Origin: Pseudoxanthomonas sp.
GTDB taxonomy: Bacteria; Pseudomonadota; Gammaproteobacteria; Xanthomonadales; Xanthomonadaceae
NCBI RefSeq assembly: GCF_027498035.1
Contig: NZ_CP114978.1
Span: 1,984,001 to 2,048,000 of the forward strand
DNA: 64,000 bases
Reading direction: 5' to 3'
Within the stretch, counting starts at the first letter, position 1. Each line of letters starts with the position of its first letter. The position numbers and the translations under genes are program-made. A model generated the notes under the pieces. It searched no databases. It saw nothing but the letters and a program-made list of their open reading frames with translations, and was not told the DNA's origin. Below are positions 16,861 to 26,003 of this stretch, piece after piece.

Positions 16861-17841
16861 TCAATCCACGGTCAGCATCACCTTGCCGACATGCTGGCCC
16901 GCTTCCAGATAGGCATGCGCGGCGGCCGCCTGTTCCAGCGGGAAGGTCCGGTCCACCTGTGCGGTGACCTGCCCGCTGGCGATCCAGGGCCACACCGTGC
17001 GTTCGATCCGCTCGGCCAGGCGGGCTTTTTCGTCAGCCGCGCGTGGGCGCAGGGTGGAACCGGTCAGCACCGCCTGCCGGCGCATCAGCTCGAAGACCGG
17101 GACTTCCAGCGTGCCGCCGCCCTGCGCGGCGATGTAGACGATGCGGCCGCGCGGATTCAACACCTGCAGCGTGTCGGCAAAGACGCTGGCACCGACCATA
17201 TCCAGCGACACATCCACACCGCCGGCTGCGCGCGCGGCATCGACGAATGAACCGGCCGATGTATCGACCGCGACATCCGCCCCCAGCGCCCTGGCCCGCG
17301 CGGCCTTCTGCGCGCCGCGCGCGGTGGCGATGACCTGGGCCCCGGCGGCCTTGGCCATCTGGATCGCCATCACCCCGATGCCGGAGGTCGCACCATGCAC
17401 CAGCAGGCGCTCGCCGGCCTTGAGCTGGCCGTGTTCGAACACGTTGGCGAACACGGTGAAGACCGTTTCCGGTAACGCGGCGGCCTGGATGAAGTCGGCG
17501 CCATCGGGCAGCGGCAGCGCATGGCGGGCATCGACCACCGCGTACTGCGCGTAGCCACCACCGCCCAGCAGGGCGCAGACCTTGTCACCCGCCTTCCAGC
17601 GGCCGCTGCCCTGCACGACTTCGCCGGCGATCTCCAGGCCCAGCGTGTCCGGTGCACCGGGCGGCGGCGGGTAATTTCCCTGGCGCTGCAGCAGGTCGGG
17701 CCGGTTGACGCCGGCGGCGCGCACGCGCACCAGCAGCTCGTGCGCCCTGGGCACCGGGCGCGGCACCTGCACCGGATGCAGCGCGGCGGCATCGCCCTTG
17801 CCACCGTGGATGGCGATGGCGGTCATCGTGGAATCGGACAT
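16861..17841 (-). CDS. NAD(P)H:quinone oxidoreductase, zinc-independent MDR family (PIG3-like)
   Basis: A 326-residue medium-chain dehydrogenase/reductase. It has the quinone-reductase features AGVNRPDLLQRQGNYPPPPG, GLEIAGEVV, ALLGGGGYAQYAVVD, and the cofactor motif VHGATSGIGVMAIQMAKAAG. The cysteine and histidine zinc ligands of alcohol dehydrogenases are absent. The stretch RQAVLTGSTLRPR is typical of the PIG3/TP53I3 subgroup, which reduces quinones with NADPH. It is probably monocistronic. The exact quinone substrate cannot be assigned. Confidence 0.88.
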   Translation of the reverse strand: MSDSTMTAIAIHGGKGDAAALHPVQVPRPVPRAHELLVRVRAAGVNRPDLLQRQGNYPPPPGAPDTLGLEIAGEVVQGSGRWKAGDKVCALLGGGGYAQYAVVDARHALPLPDGADFIQAAALPETVFTVFANVFEHGQLKAGERLLVHGATSGIGVMAIQMAKAAGAQVIATARGAQKAARARALGADVAVDTSAGSFVDAARAAGGVDVSLDMVGASVFADTLQVLNPRGRIVYIAAQGGGTLEVPVFELMRRQAVLTGSTLRPRAADEKARLAERIERTVWPWIASGQVTAQVDRTFPLEQAAAAHAYLEAGQHVGKVMLTVD

Positions 17842-18018
17842 GGCGAACCTGCGGGATGTGGGGCGGCCATGTTAGGTCGTGCGGCAGTGAACCGGATGCA
17901 CCACAGCGCGACGCAGTTCACGCCCGGACACCGACGCTGCACCCGCTTGCCGCCACGCCCTTGTGACGCCGCTGGACGCACGCGTATCGTCAAGGCTCAT
18001 GCGGCGGGGAGGCTGTAC

Positions 18019-19443
18019 GTGTCGTTTGGGTTGCCATTGCTCTACCTGCTCTGCCACGCGCTGGCGCTGGCGTTGTTCCCAGACAGGGCCGAGCTGCTGT
18101 CGTTCGTGTTCCTGGTCGGTGCGCCGTTGCTGGCTGCAGGCGTCTGCCTGTGGCGCTGCCGGCACAGCGACATGGCCCTGGCATGGCTCGCGCTGGGGCT
18201 GGGCCTGTTGCTGTGGGCCGGCGGCATGACGGCCAACATGATCGATTCGGTCTTCCTGGACAATGCCGCGACGACCCCGGGCCTGAGCCTGCTGCTGTAC
18301 GTGCTGTATGGCGTGCCGTTGATCTTCGCCCTGGCCAGCCCGGCGCGCGAAACCTGGCAGGTGCGCGCGCTCGATGGCCTGGTGGCGGCCGTGCTGGGCG
18401 GCCTGTTCTTCGTGCACACCTTCTCCTTTGCCGGCGCGGACGGCGCCGACGCCGGTGGGGAGGGCAACCTGGTGATGATGTTCGACGTGGAGAACGGCTT
18501 CATCGCGCTGTTCTCGCTGGCCCGCTTCCTGGCCAGCCGGACGCCGGCCAGTCGCGGCTTCTACCGCGCGCAGTCCGTTTACGCCTTCGTCTATCTTGGC
18601 GTGGCGGGCTACATCAACCATGTCGAGCCACAGGATGCCGGATTCGGCAGCTACGTCGACCTGGTCATCGACGTGCCGTTCCTGCTGCTGGCCAGCCTGG
18701 CGGTGTATTTCCCGAAAGGAACCACCCACGTCCCGGTGGCGCGTGGCGTGGTGACGATGGTGCGGGCCGCCAGCCCGCTGATGCTGCCGATGAGTCTGCT
18801 GGTGGTCTCGGCGTTGATCACCGGCAGGCATCCACGGCTGGCCATCGCCGGCTTCGTCATCGCCACGCTGGGCTACGGCATGCGCAGCGTGGTGATCCAG
18901 CTGCGCACGATGGCCGAACGTGACCAGCTGGATGCGCTGGCCCGCGTGGACAAGGTGACCGGGCTGGCCAACCGGCGTGCGTTCGACGATGCACTGCAAC
19001 GCGAGTGGAACCGCGCGCGGCGCTCGGGCGAACCGCTGTCGCTGCTGATGATCGACATCGACCATTTCAAGCAGCTCAACGATGCCTTCGGCCACCAGGC
19101 CGGCGATACGCGCCTGCGCGAGGTCGCCCGCGCCCTGGCCGACGCCACGACCCGGGCGCTGGACGTGGTGGCCCGTTACGGCGGCGAGGAATTCGCGGTG
19201 ATCCTGCCCGCCACCCATGCGCGGGATGCGCAGCACCTGGCGGAAGCCACGCGCCAGGCCATCCAGGCACTGCAGCTGGCCGCGGCCGAAGGCCACGTCA
19301 CGGTCAGCATCGGCGCCAGTGCCGTGGAACACATCGCCAGCGATGATCCCAGTGCGCTGCTGGCGGCTGCCGATGCGGCGCTGTACGACGCCAAGCGCGC
19401 CGGCCGCAACCGCGTGGCCTGGCGTGCCCCGGGCGAACCCTGA
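18019..19443 (+). CDS. Membrane diguanylate cyclase (GGDEF) with multi-helix N-terminal sensor
   Basis: A 474-residue protein with about seven to eight hydrophobic helices in residues 1-300 and a C-terminal GGDEF domain. The active site is RYGGEEFAVILPA, the metal/guanine-binding part is LMIDIDHFKQLNDAFGH, and an inhibitory I-site RxxD (RALD) sits five residues before GGEEF, so product feedback is expected. It would make cyclic di-GMP in response to a membrane signal. The frame is open much further upstream, but a GTG at 18019-18021 has GGGGAGG six bases before it and starts just before the first helix, so I use it. Confidence 0.87.
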   Translation: MSFGLPLLYLLCHALALALFPDRAELLSFVFLVGAPLLAAGVCLWRCRHSDMALAWLALGLGLLLWAGGMTANMIDSVFLDNAATTPGLSLLLYVLYGVPLIFALASPARETWQVRALDGLVAAVLGGLFFVHTFSFAGADGADAGGEGNLVMMFDVENGFIALFSLARFLASRTPASRGFYRAQSVYAFVYLGVAGYINHVEPQDAGFGSYVDLVIDVPFLLLASLAVYFPKGTTHVPVARGVVTMVRAASPLMLPMSLLVVSALITGRHPRLAIAGFVIATLGYGMRSVVIQLRTMAERDQLDALARVDKVTGLANRRAFDDALQREWNRARRSGEPLSLLMIDIDHFKQLNDAFGHQAGDTRLREVARALADATTRALDVVARYGGEEFAVILPATHARDAQHLAEATRQAIQALQLAAAEGHVTVSIGASAVEHIASDDPSALLAAADAALYDAKRAGRNRVAWRAPGEP

Positions 19444-19593
19444 GCGCGGGCTTCGGCTTTACCGCGCCCCCGGCCGATACCGCCTGCTGCTGGCGCATTT
19501 AGGGCTGCCGGCAGCGCGTCGGCGGGCAGACAGGCACGGGGGGCTAAACTATGCGATTCCGGTCAATCGACCGGGTAGTCCTGATGGAACCCC

Positions 19594-20067
19594 ATGATCA
19601 CCAACGATGTCCTGCGCAGCATCCGCTACATGCTGGATCTGAGCGAGCCCAAGATCATCGAGATCGCGCAGCTGGCCGATGCCGGCTTCGCCATCGACCG
19701 CGCCGAGGTCCAGGCCGCGCTGAAGAAGGAGGACGAGGACGGCTTCGCACCCTGCTCCGACGCGCTGCTGGCGCACTTCCTGGATGGCCTGATCGTGCAG
19801 TGCCGCGGTCGTGACGAATCGGCGCCACTGCGCCCGGTGGAAAAGCGCGTGACCAACAACGTGGTGCTGAAGAAGCTGCGCGTGGCCTTCGAACTGAAGG
19901 ACGTGGACATGCACGCGATCTTCGACGCGGCCGGTTTCCCGGTGTCCAAGCCGGAGCTGTCGGCGCTGTTCCGCCAGCCCGACCACAAGAATTACCGCCC
20001 CTGCGGCGACCAGCTGCTGCGCAATTTCCTCAAGGGCCTGACCCTGCGGATGCGCCCGGCCGCCTGA
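19594..20067 (+). CDS. DUF1456 family protein (YehS-like)
   Basis: A 157-residue protein made of two copies of the DUF1456 module: MITNDVLRSIRYMLDL with FAPCSDALLAHFLDGLI in the first and VTNNVVLKKLRVAFEL with YRPCGDQLLRNFLKGL in the second. E. coli YehS has the same duplicated arrangement. The biochemical role is unknown. It is a probable single-gene transcript: a hairpin at 20079-20105 follows its stop. The start is the ATG at 19594. Confidence 0.9.
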   Translation: MITNDVLRSIRYMLDLSEPKIIEIAQLADAGFAIDRAEVQAALKKEDEDGFAPCSDALLAHFLDGLIVQCRGRDESAPLRPVEKRVTNNVVLKKLRVAFELKDVDMHAIFDAAGFPVSKPELSALFRQPDHKNYRPCGDQLLRNFLKGLTLRMRPAA

Positions 20068-20078
20068 GCCGTCGTTCC

Positions 20079-20105
20079 ATCCCGCGCGACCGCATCGCGC
20101 GGGAT
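20079..20105 (+). terminator. Hairpin after the DUF1456 gene
   Basis: An 11-bp perfect stem (ATCCCGCGCGA, 20079-20089, with 20095-20105) closes a five-base loop. The tail AGTCTTGC has few T residues, so termination may be weak. Confidence 0.45.
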
Positions 20106-20129
20106 AGTCTTGCAGGCCCGCACGTCGTG

Positions 20130-21164
20130 ATGCCTGCCATGCCCCGCGCTGTTGTCCTGTTCCGCTGGTCCATCCTGTCGCTGCTTGCGGCCTGGATGGG
20201 CGTTGCCCCACCTGCCCGCGCCGACCAGCCGGGCGCACCCGTGCAGGTGAAGGTCTTCGTCGCGGCGATGTTCGAGATCGGCCAGAACACCGGCGACCGC
20301 GCCGGCGAGTTCCAGCATTGGTACGAACGCTACTGGAAAGACGCCAGGCCGATCTCCGTGCCCGGTGCGCTGCAACCGGTGTACTGCAACGCCGATGGTG
20401 TCTGCGGGGCGGTACTGGGCATGGGCAAGGTGAATTCCTCCGCGTCGATGCAGGCGATCCTGCTCAGCCCGCAGTTCGATTTCTCGCACGCCTATTACGT
20501 GCTGTCCGGCGTGGGCGGCACGCCGCCGTCGCGCGGCACCATCGGCGAGGTCAACTGGGCCAGCTGGCTGGTGGACTACGACCTGGGCCATCGCTGGGCA
20601 GCGGAAGAAAACACCCCCGGCGCGCCGACCTTCATGCCGCGCAAGGGCTATGAGGCCTATCGCGCATTCAAGCTCAATCCGGCGCTGGTCGGCTGGGCGA
20701 TGCAGCTCAGCGCCGACACGCCGCTGCTGGATTCCGATGCGGCGCGTGCGTATCGCCTGCGCTATCCCGACGCCGCCGCACGCCGTGCGCCGTTCGTGGG
20801 CAGCGGCACGCACATGACCGGCGACACGTTCTTCCACGGGCCAGGCCTGTCGAAACAGGCGCAGTACATCGCCAGGCTCTATGGCGCCGACGACTACGTG
20901 ATCACCGAGATGGAAGCCGCCGCGCTGACCCTGGTGATCCAGCGCACGCATGGCACCGAGCGCATCCTGAGCCTGCGCGGCGCGGTCAATTTCGACCAGG
21001 GCAACCCGCACGAAACCACGCTGCAACACCTGGACCCGGCACCGGGCGAAACCGCGGGCGGTTTCCCGGAAACGGTCGCCAACATCGAACGCGTCGGCGC
21101 GCGCGTGGTCGACCACATCGTCGCGCACTGGCCGCAGTGGCGCGATGGCGTGCCGCCGCGCTGA
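20130..21164 (+). CDS. Purine nucleoside permease family protein (NUP), exported
   Basis: A 344-residue protein of the NUP family (PF06516 type), named after yeast nucleoside uptake proteins but related in fold to nucleoside phosphorylases. A signal peptide (LSLLAAWMGVAPPARAD) indicates a periplasmic location. Conserved parts are FVAAMFEIGQNTGDRAGEF, VLSGVGGTPPSRGTIGEVNW, GTHMTGDTFFHGPGLSK and ITEMEAAAL. The start is probably the ATG at 20130 or the one at 20139. Transport as such is doubtful for a soluble periplasmic protein; nucleoside binding or cleavage is a plausible alternative. Confidence 0.83.
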   Translation: MPAMPRAVVLFRWSILSLLAAWMGVAPPARADQPGAPVQVKVFVAAMFEIGQNTGDRAGEFQHWYERYWKDARPISVPGALQPVYCNADGVCGAVLGMGKVNSSASMQAILLSPQFDFSHAYYVLSGVGGTPPSRGTIGEVNWASWLVDYDLGHRWAAEENTPGAPTFMPRKGYEAYRAFKLNPALVGWAMQLSADTPLLDSDAARAYRLRYPDAAARRAPFVGSGTHMTGDTFFHGPGLSKQAQYIARLYGADDYVITEMEAAALTLVIQRTHGTERILSLRGAVNFDQGNPHETTLQHLDPAPGETAGGFPETVANIERVGARVVDHIVAHWPQWRDGVPPR

Positions 21165-21170
21165 ACGGCG

Positions 21171-22553
21171 CTACGCGCCTTCGGGCTTCAGCGATCCCAC
21201 CACCGTCGGCCACAGTTCGGACACGGTGGGATGGATCGGCACCGCCCACTGCAAGGTGTCGAACGGCGCATCGGCATTGATCAGGTCCAGCACGCCGTGG
21301 ATGGCCTCATCGCCATTGATACCAAGGATCGCTGCACCCAGGATGCGCCGGGTCCGTGCATCGGCGACCAGTTTCATGAAGCCCTGGGTCTCGTCGTTCT
21401 CGGTGGCGCGGCCCACCCGGGTCATCGGCCGCTTGGCGAACAGCAAGGGCCGCCCGGTCGCACGCGCCTGCGCATCGGTCATGCCCACCCGGCCGAGCGG
21501 CGGATCGGTGTAGAGCGCGTAGCCCGGCACGCGCTGCGACAGCCGGCGCTGTGCGCCGTCGAGCAGGTTCGCCGCCAGGATTTCGTAATCGTTGTACGAC
21601 GTATGCGTGAACGCGCCGCGCCCGTTGCAGTCACCCATCGCCCACACGCCCGGCACGTTGGTCGCCAACTGGTCGTCGACGGTGATGTTGCCGTGCGCAT
21701 CGGTGGCGATGCCGGCCGCATCCAGCCCAAGATCATCGGTATTGGGCCGGCGCCCCAGCGCCAACAGCACGTGGCTGGCGATCACGTCCGGGCCGTTGTG
21801 CTTGCAGTCCACGCGGACCTGCACGCCCTGCGCATGCGCGGCGAAGCCGATGCAGTCCGCATCGAGCCGCACGCCGATGCCCTCGCCTTCCAGGATCCCG
21901 CGCAGGCCGGCTGAAACATCCTCGTCCTCGCGCGGGACCAGTCGAGGCTGGCGCTCGACGATGGTCACCTGCGCGCCCAGGCGCCGGAAGATCTGCGCGA
22001 ACTCCAGCGCGATGTAACTACCACCGATCACCGCCAGATGCTGCGGCACCTGCGCCAGCTGCAGGATCGAACTGTTGTCGAGGAAGGCGATGTCCTCCAC
22101 CCCAGGCAATGCCGGAACCTGTGCCCGCCCGCCAACATTGATGAAGATGCGCGGCGCGCTGAGCCGGCGTTCGCCCACGCACACGACGTGGGCGCTTTCA
22201 AACCTTGCCTGGCCCTGCAGCAGGGTCAGCCCGTGCATCTCCTGCAGCCACGCCGTCAGCCCCTGGCGCGCGTTGCGCGTGACCGCATGTGCGCGTTCCA
22301 TCACCCGGGCCATGTCGATGCCGACCCCGCCCTGCAGCTGCACGCCGTAATCGGCCGCGCGCCGCGCCAGATGCGCCACGCGTGCGCTGGCGACCAGGGT
22401 CTTGGTCGGCATGCAGCCGGTGTTGACGCAGGTGCCGCCGATCAGGTGACGCTCGATCAGCGCCACCCTCATCCCCGCTGCAGTCAGGCGCCCGGCCAGC
22501 GGCGGACCGGCCTGGCCAGCGCCGATGATGATGGCGTCGAAGACTTCCGTCAT
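21171..22553 (-). CDS. FAD-containing pyridine nucleotide-disulfide oxidoreductase (mercuric-reductase-like)
   Basis: A 460-residue class I flavin disulfide reductase. It contains the FAD motif IIIGAGQAGPPLAGRL, the redox disulfide GGTCVNTGCMPTKTLVAS, the NAD(P)H motif AVIGGSYIALEFAQIFRRLG, the second FAD contact VWAMGDCNGRGAFTH, and the C-terminal dimer His-Pro pair in VPIHPTVSELWPT. It lacks an N-terminal HMA domain and the C-terminal vicinal cysteines of MerA, so mercury reduction is unlikely; substrate unknown. The ATG at 22551-22553 overlaps the stop of the DUF4126 gene (ATGA), showing co-translation. Confidence 0.9.
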   Translation of the reverse strand: MTEVFDAIIIGAGQAGPPLAGRLTAAGMRVALIERHLIGGTCVNTGCMPTKTLVASARVAHLARRAADYGVQLQGGVGIDMARVMERAHAVTRNARQGLTAWLQEMHGLTLLQGQARFESAHVVCVGERRLSAPRIFINVGGRAQVPALPGVEDIAFLDNSSILQLAQVPQHLAVIGGSYIALEFAQIFRRLGAQVTIVERQPRLVPREDEDVSAGLRGILEGEGIGVRLDADCIGFAAHAQGVQVRVDCKHNGPDVIASHVLLALGRRPNTDDLGLDAAGIATDAHGNITVDDQLATNVPGVWAMGDCNGRGAFTHTSYNDYEILAANLLDGAQRRLSQRVPGYALYTDPPLGRVGMTDAQARATGRPLLFAKRPMTRVGRATENDETQGFMKLVADARTRRILGAAILGINGDEAIHGVLDLINADAPFDTLQWAVPIHPTVSELWPTVVGSLKPEGA

Positions 22554-23017
22554 CGGATCAGCGCCATGGCCAGCACGCCCAGCACGATGGCGACCACGTC
22601 TTCCAGCAGCGCGGCCGGCAGATCCTTGCCGAAGGCCTTCGCCAACGCGCCACGCGCGGCCGCGCCGCCATAGGTGCCGAGCACCGCGCCGACCAGGCCC
22701 GCCACCAGCCCGGTCCAGAACACCCCGCCATGCAGGCCCACTGCGGCCCCGCAGAACGCACCCACCAAGATCCGCGTGCCGAATTGCAACGGCACCTTGC
22801 GACTGGGCGTATCGGGCAGCTGATCGGTGATGAGTTCGCCCACCGCCAGCAACGAAATGATCCAGGGCGTGAAGCGCCATCCCAGCCACGCCAGCGGCGT
22901 GCCCGACAGGTGCAGCACACCGAGCGATGCCGCCCAACTGAGGATGGCCGGCGCGGTCAGCGCGCGCAGGCCGGTGACGATGCCGATCAACAACGCGGAC
23001 AACAGCAGGATGCTCAT
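22550..23017 (-). CDS. DUF4126 membrane protein
   Basis: A 155-residue hydrophobic protein with about four to five membrane segments and glycine-rich loops (LLIGIVTGLRALTAPAILSW; LVAGLVGAVLGTYGGAAARG). DUF4126 proteins have no known function. The ATG at 23015-23017 begins the first membrane helix; the longer open frame is not coding. The four-base overlap with the downstream disulfide reductase suggests that the two products act together, perhaps with the reductase at the membrane, but this is inference. Confidence 0.8.
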   Translation of the reverse strand: MSILLLSALLIGIVTGLRALTAPAILSWAASLGVLHLSGTPLAWLGWRFTPWIISLLAVGELITDQLPDTPSRKVPLQFGTRILVGAFCGAAVGLHGGVFWTGLVAGLVGAVLGTYGGAAARGALAKAFGKDLPAALLEDVVAIVLGVLAMALIR

Positions 23018-23395
23018 GGACGGCGACTCCGACAGGTGACAGGGGACAACCCGGGATGGCCTTGCGATCAGAGCGCCCAGGCAGGCGCCGCAAGCCAGCG
23101 TGCGCCGAGCCGGCCGCGCGTTCAACTCCCTTTCCGGGTGAGCCGGGCCGTTCCACACCGAAGCCCGCCAACGTGGCGGCGCACGGTGTATCGCAGGGCG
23201 TCACGCAGCAGCGAGGTCGTCATCGAAATCGCGCATCGGCGACTTGGGAAAAGCGCCAGGGCCGAGTCCGCCACCCGCACAGCCCGAAAGTCACGGTGTC
23301 CAATGCGTCATGCGCGCGGCCTGGGAAAAACGGATAACGTCGGCAACCGCCGGGCCTTGTGCCCGGCCCTGCCACCGCCGTTTCAAGGGACTCCC
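23018..23395. other. Divergent intergenic region, nothing recognised
   Basis: About 380 bases between the DUF4126 gene and the esterase gene on opposite strands. Short open frames here are arginine-rich shadows without a plausible start. I see no repeat, RNA gene or clear promoter; only AAGGGA at 23384-23389, the ribosome site of the next gene. Confidence 0.4.
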
Positions 23396-25015
23396 ATGCG
23401 CCTTCATCGTCTTGCCCCGACCCTGGGCCTGGCCGTCAGCCTGCTCTGCGTTTCGTGCGTGCAGGCGGCCGAGCCGGCCGCTGCCCATCGCCTGCTGCGC
23501 GTCACCCTGGACGGCGCCACCGACCAACCGACCTCCGGCCGCCTACTGGTGTTCGCCACCCTGGCCGAAACCGCCAAGGCCGCGGCAAAGGACGGCAAGG
23601 TGGAAGAGGTCGACATGAATCCCTTCCAGCCCACCTCGGTGGCACTGGCCGCGCAGGAAGTGACCGCACTCAGGCCCGGCGCCAGTGTCGAGATCGACCT
23701 GGACAACATCGCCTTCCCCAGCGGCTTCTCGGCGCTGCCGGCCGGCGATTACCTGGTGCAGGCCGTGCTGGACCCGGACCACAGCTACAACTACATCGGC
23801 CGCGATGGCGGTGACCTGCTCAGCGAGGTCACTCCGGTGTCGCTGGCCAAGGGCAAGGCGCTGCCCACGCTGAAACTCAGCAGGCAGCTGCCGGTGACCG
23901 ACGATCCCTGGCAGCTGTCACCGCGCATACCGCAGGCGGCCCGCGATGCCCTGCCCGAAGCCAAGGCCCATACCACCGATGCATCGATGGTCAGCCCGGC
24001 GCTGAGTGCGTTCTGGGGACGGCCGGTGTCGATCCGCGCGCGGGTGCTGACGCCGCCGGGCTACGACGCCAAGGCCGCGACGCGCTACCCGACCGTGTAT
24101 TTCACCCACGGCTACACCGGCAACTACAACCGCCTGGCCGGCAGCATCGTCTCGGTGTGGAGCGCCATGGCCGCCAAGCAGATGCCGCCGATGATCTGGG
24201 TGTTCCTGGACCAGGCCACGCCGACCGGCACCCATGAGTTCGCCGACTCGGTCAACAACGGGCCATGGGGCACGGCACTGACCGAAGAGCTGATCCCGGC
24301 GCTGGAACGGCAGTACCGCATGGACGGCAAGGCATCGGGGCGCTTCCTCAACGGCCATTCGTCCGGTGGCTGGGCCACGCTGTGGCTGCAGACGCGCTAT
24401 CCGAAACTGTTCGGCGGCACCTGGTCGACCTCGCCCGATCCCAGCGACTTCCACGACTTCACCGGCGCCAACCTGTATGCGCCCGACGCCAACATGTACC
24501 GCCGCGCCGACGGCAGCCAGATCCCGCTGATCCGCGACCAGGGCAAGGAGATCGCGGACGTGGAAACCTTCGCCAAGATCGAGCGCGTGCTGGGTCCGTA
24601 CGGCGGCCAGATGGCTTCGTTCGAATGGGTGTTCTCGCCACGCGGCGCCGATGGCCGCCCGGTGCCGATGTTCGACCGCGATACCGGCAAGGTCGATCCG
24701 GCCGTGGTCGCCTACTGGCACGCGCACTACGACATCGCCGCGCGCGTGGCCGCGCAGTGGCCCACGCTCAAGCCCGACCTGGACGGCAAGATCCACCTGA
24801 TCGTGGGCACCGCCGACACGTTCTACCTGGATGGCTCGGCGCACAAGTTCCAGGCGGTGCTCGATGGCCTGCACGCCAGGAGCGACTTCCGCTACCTCGA
24901 CGGCCGCACCCACTTCGACCTGTACAAGGATGGCGATGACAACAGCGCCCTGCTCAAGAAGATCGCCTGGGAGATGTACGGCGTGGCGCGCCCGGGTGCG
25001 AAGCCGGCCAGGTGA
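23396..25015 (+). CDS. Exported esterase of the D/PF00756 alpha/beta hydrolase family
   Basis: A 539-residue secreted protein. The signal peptide (LGLAVSLLCVSCVQAAEP) is followed by an N-terminal beta domain of about 200 residues (RLLRVTLDGATDQPTSGRLL) and an esterase-D-like catalytic domain: TVYFTHGYTGNYNRL, nucleophile elbow LNGHSSGGWATLW, and probable catalytic His in DGRTHFDLYK. Large two-domain esterases of this type act on carbohydrate esters or on other periplasmic esters; the substrate is not evident. The ATG at 23396 has AAGGGA seven bases upstream; the longer frame is not coding. A convergent hairpin follows the stop. Confidence 0.83.
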   Translation: MRLHRLAPTLGLAVSLLCVSCVQAAEPAAAHRLLRVTLDGATDQPTSGRLLVFATLAETAKAAAKDGKVEEVDMNPFQPTSVALAAQEVTALRPGASVEIDLDNIAFPSGFSALPAGDYLVQAVLDPDHSYNYIGRDGGDLLSEVTPVSLAKGKALPTLKLSRQLPVTDDPWQLSPRIPQAARDALPEAKAHTTDASMVSPALSAFWGRPVSIRARVLTPPGYDAKAATRYPTVYFTHGYTGNYNRLAGSIVSVWSAMAAKQMPPMIWVFLDQATPTGTHEFADSVNNGPWGTALTEELIPALERQYRMDGKASGRFLNGHSSGGWATLWLQTRYPKLFGGTWSTSPDPSDFHDFTGANLYAPDANMYRRADGSQIPLIRDQGKEIADVETFAKIERVLGPYGGQMASFEWVFSPRGADGRPVPMFDRDTGKVDPAVVAYWHAHYDIAARVAAQWPTLKPDLDGKIHLIVGTADTFYLDGSAHKFQAVLDGLHARSDFRYLDGRTHFDLYKDGDDNSALLKKIAWEMYGVARPGAKPAR

Positions 25016-25020
25016 GCGAT

Positions 25021-25059
25021 GCAGGGCTGGCCCCTCACCCCAGGACGGGCCAGCCCTGC
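25021..25059. terminator. Hairpin between convergent genes
   Basis: A 13-bp perfect stem (GCAGGGCTGGCCC, 25021-25033, with 25047-25059) sits between the esterase stop and the stop of the NAD-kinase-like gene. There is no T-run on either strand, so it may be a weak shared terminator. Confidence 0.45.
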
Positions 25060-25061
25060 GA

Positions 25062-26000
25062 TCAGGTCACCAGCCGGCCTTCGCGCTCGGCCAGGCCAAT
25101 CGTGGCGGTCATGCCGGCATTGAATTCGAGGAAATCCGATTCGATGCCGTCACTGAAGATCACCCCGTAACCGGACATCTGCGACACCAGCTGCAGCGGC
25201 GCGGCGCGGGTGACCGGACCGAAGATCATCCCGGTCTGCGTGGTGCGACTGGGGAACGGTTCGCGCACGGTGTACTGCAGGTGGTCGGCATCCCAGTCGA
25301 AACCGCGACCGCGCATGGCTTCCACCTCTTCGGCCAGCGCCTGGTCGGCAATGCCCGCCGCACCGGCCAACAGGCTCTGGAACCAGCCCGTCGAGCCCAG
25401 CCCGGTCGACACGATCACGCCGCTGGAAGAATGCTGTTCGCCCCGCTCGCCCTGGTGGATCTGATAGCGCGCCGACACATGGCTGCGTGGGCCAATGAAC
25501 AGATCGTTGACCGCATGCAGCACCTGGCCATCGCTCAGCTCGGCACGCGCCATGGTGATGCGCTTCTGCGTGCGCTTGCCCGCCAGCGCTTCGGGCGTGA
25601 CGCGCGCCAGGTCCTTCACCGCAAACGGCAGCAGCACGCCATCCCAGCGCGCGGGGTCGGGATTCACCCCGATCACCGGCTGCGATGACTGCAGGTACTT
25701 GAGCGTGTTGGCGACCAGCCCGTCCTGCCCCAGCACCACCACCAGCGCGTCGGGCGCGAACAGGTAATTGGCCAGGAAGCCACGATCCAGCCGCTGCACG
25801 CGACCGAACCGCGCCAGCGTGGCCTCCGCCTGCTGCACGGCCTGCTGATAGACCTGCTGCTCGGCCTCGTAATCGGCGAAGTCCGCACCCAGGTGCTCCA
25901 CGTAGAAGCGCGCCTGTTCGACCGTGTTGAATCGCACCACCAGCTCTTCCAGCCGGGTTCGGCGCGTGACCAGCACGATGCGCCGGTTGAGCGCATCCAT
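25062..26000 (-). CDS. ATP-NAD kinase-like protein
   Basis: A 312-residue protein with the fold of the NAD kinase/diacylglycerol kinase superfamily. The phosphate-binding GGDG motif of NAD kinases appears as VLGQDGLVANTLKYL, the substrate stretch as PVIGVNPDPARWDGVLLPF, and the later turn as VIVSTGLGSTGWFQ. The first glycine of GGDG is replaced by Q, and the NE..I motif is not clear, so NAD phosphorylation is uncertain; sugar or sphinganine kinase annotations exist for relatives. It starts three bases after the stop of an SPFH gene on the same strand, so the two form an operon. Confidence 0.7.
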   Translation of the reverse strand: MDALNRRIVLVTRRTRLEELVVRFNTVEQARFYVEHLGADFADYEAEQQVYQQAVQQAEATLARFGRVQRLDRGFLANYLFAPDALVVVLGQDGLVANTLKYLQSSQPVIGVNPDPARWDGVLLPFAVKDLARVTPEALAGKRTQKRITMARAELSDGQVLHAVNDLFIGPRSHVSARYQIHQGERGEQHSSSGVIVSTGLGSTGWFQSLLAGAAGIADQALAEEVEAMRGRGFDWDADHLQYTVREPFPSRTTQTGMIFGPVTRAAPLQLVSQMSGYGVIFSDGIESDFLEFNAGMTATIGLAEREGRLVT

Positions 26001-26003
26001 GGG

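Noticed and set aside
21171..22553. Mercury resistance (merA)
   Set aside because: The protein lacks the HMA domain and the C-terminal cysteine pair of MerA, and no other mer genes are present.
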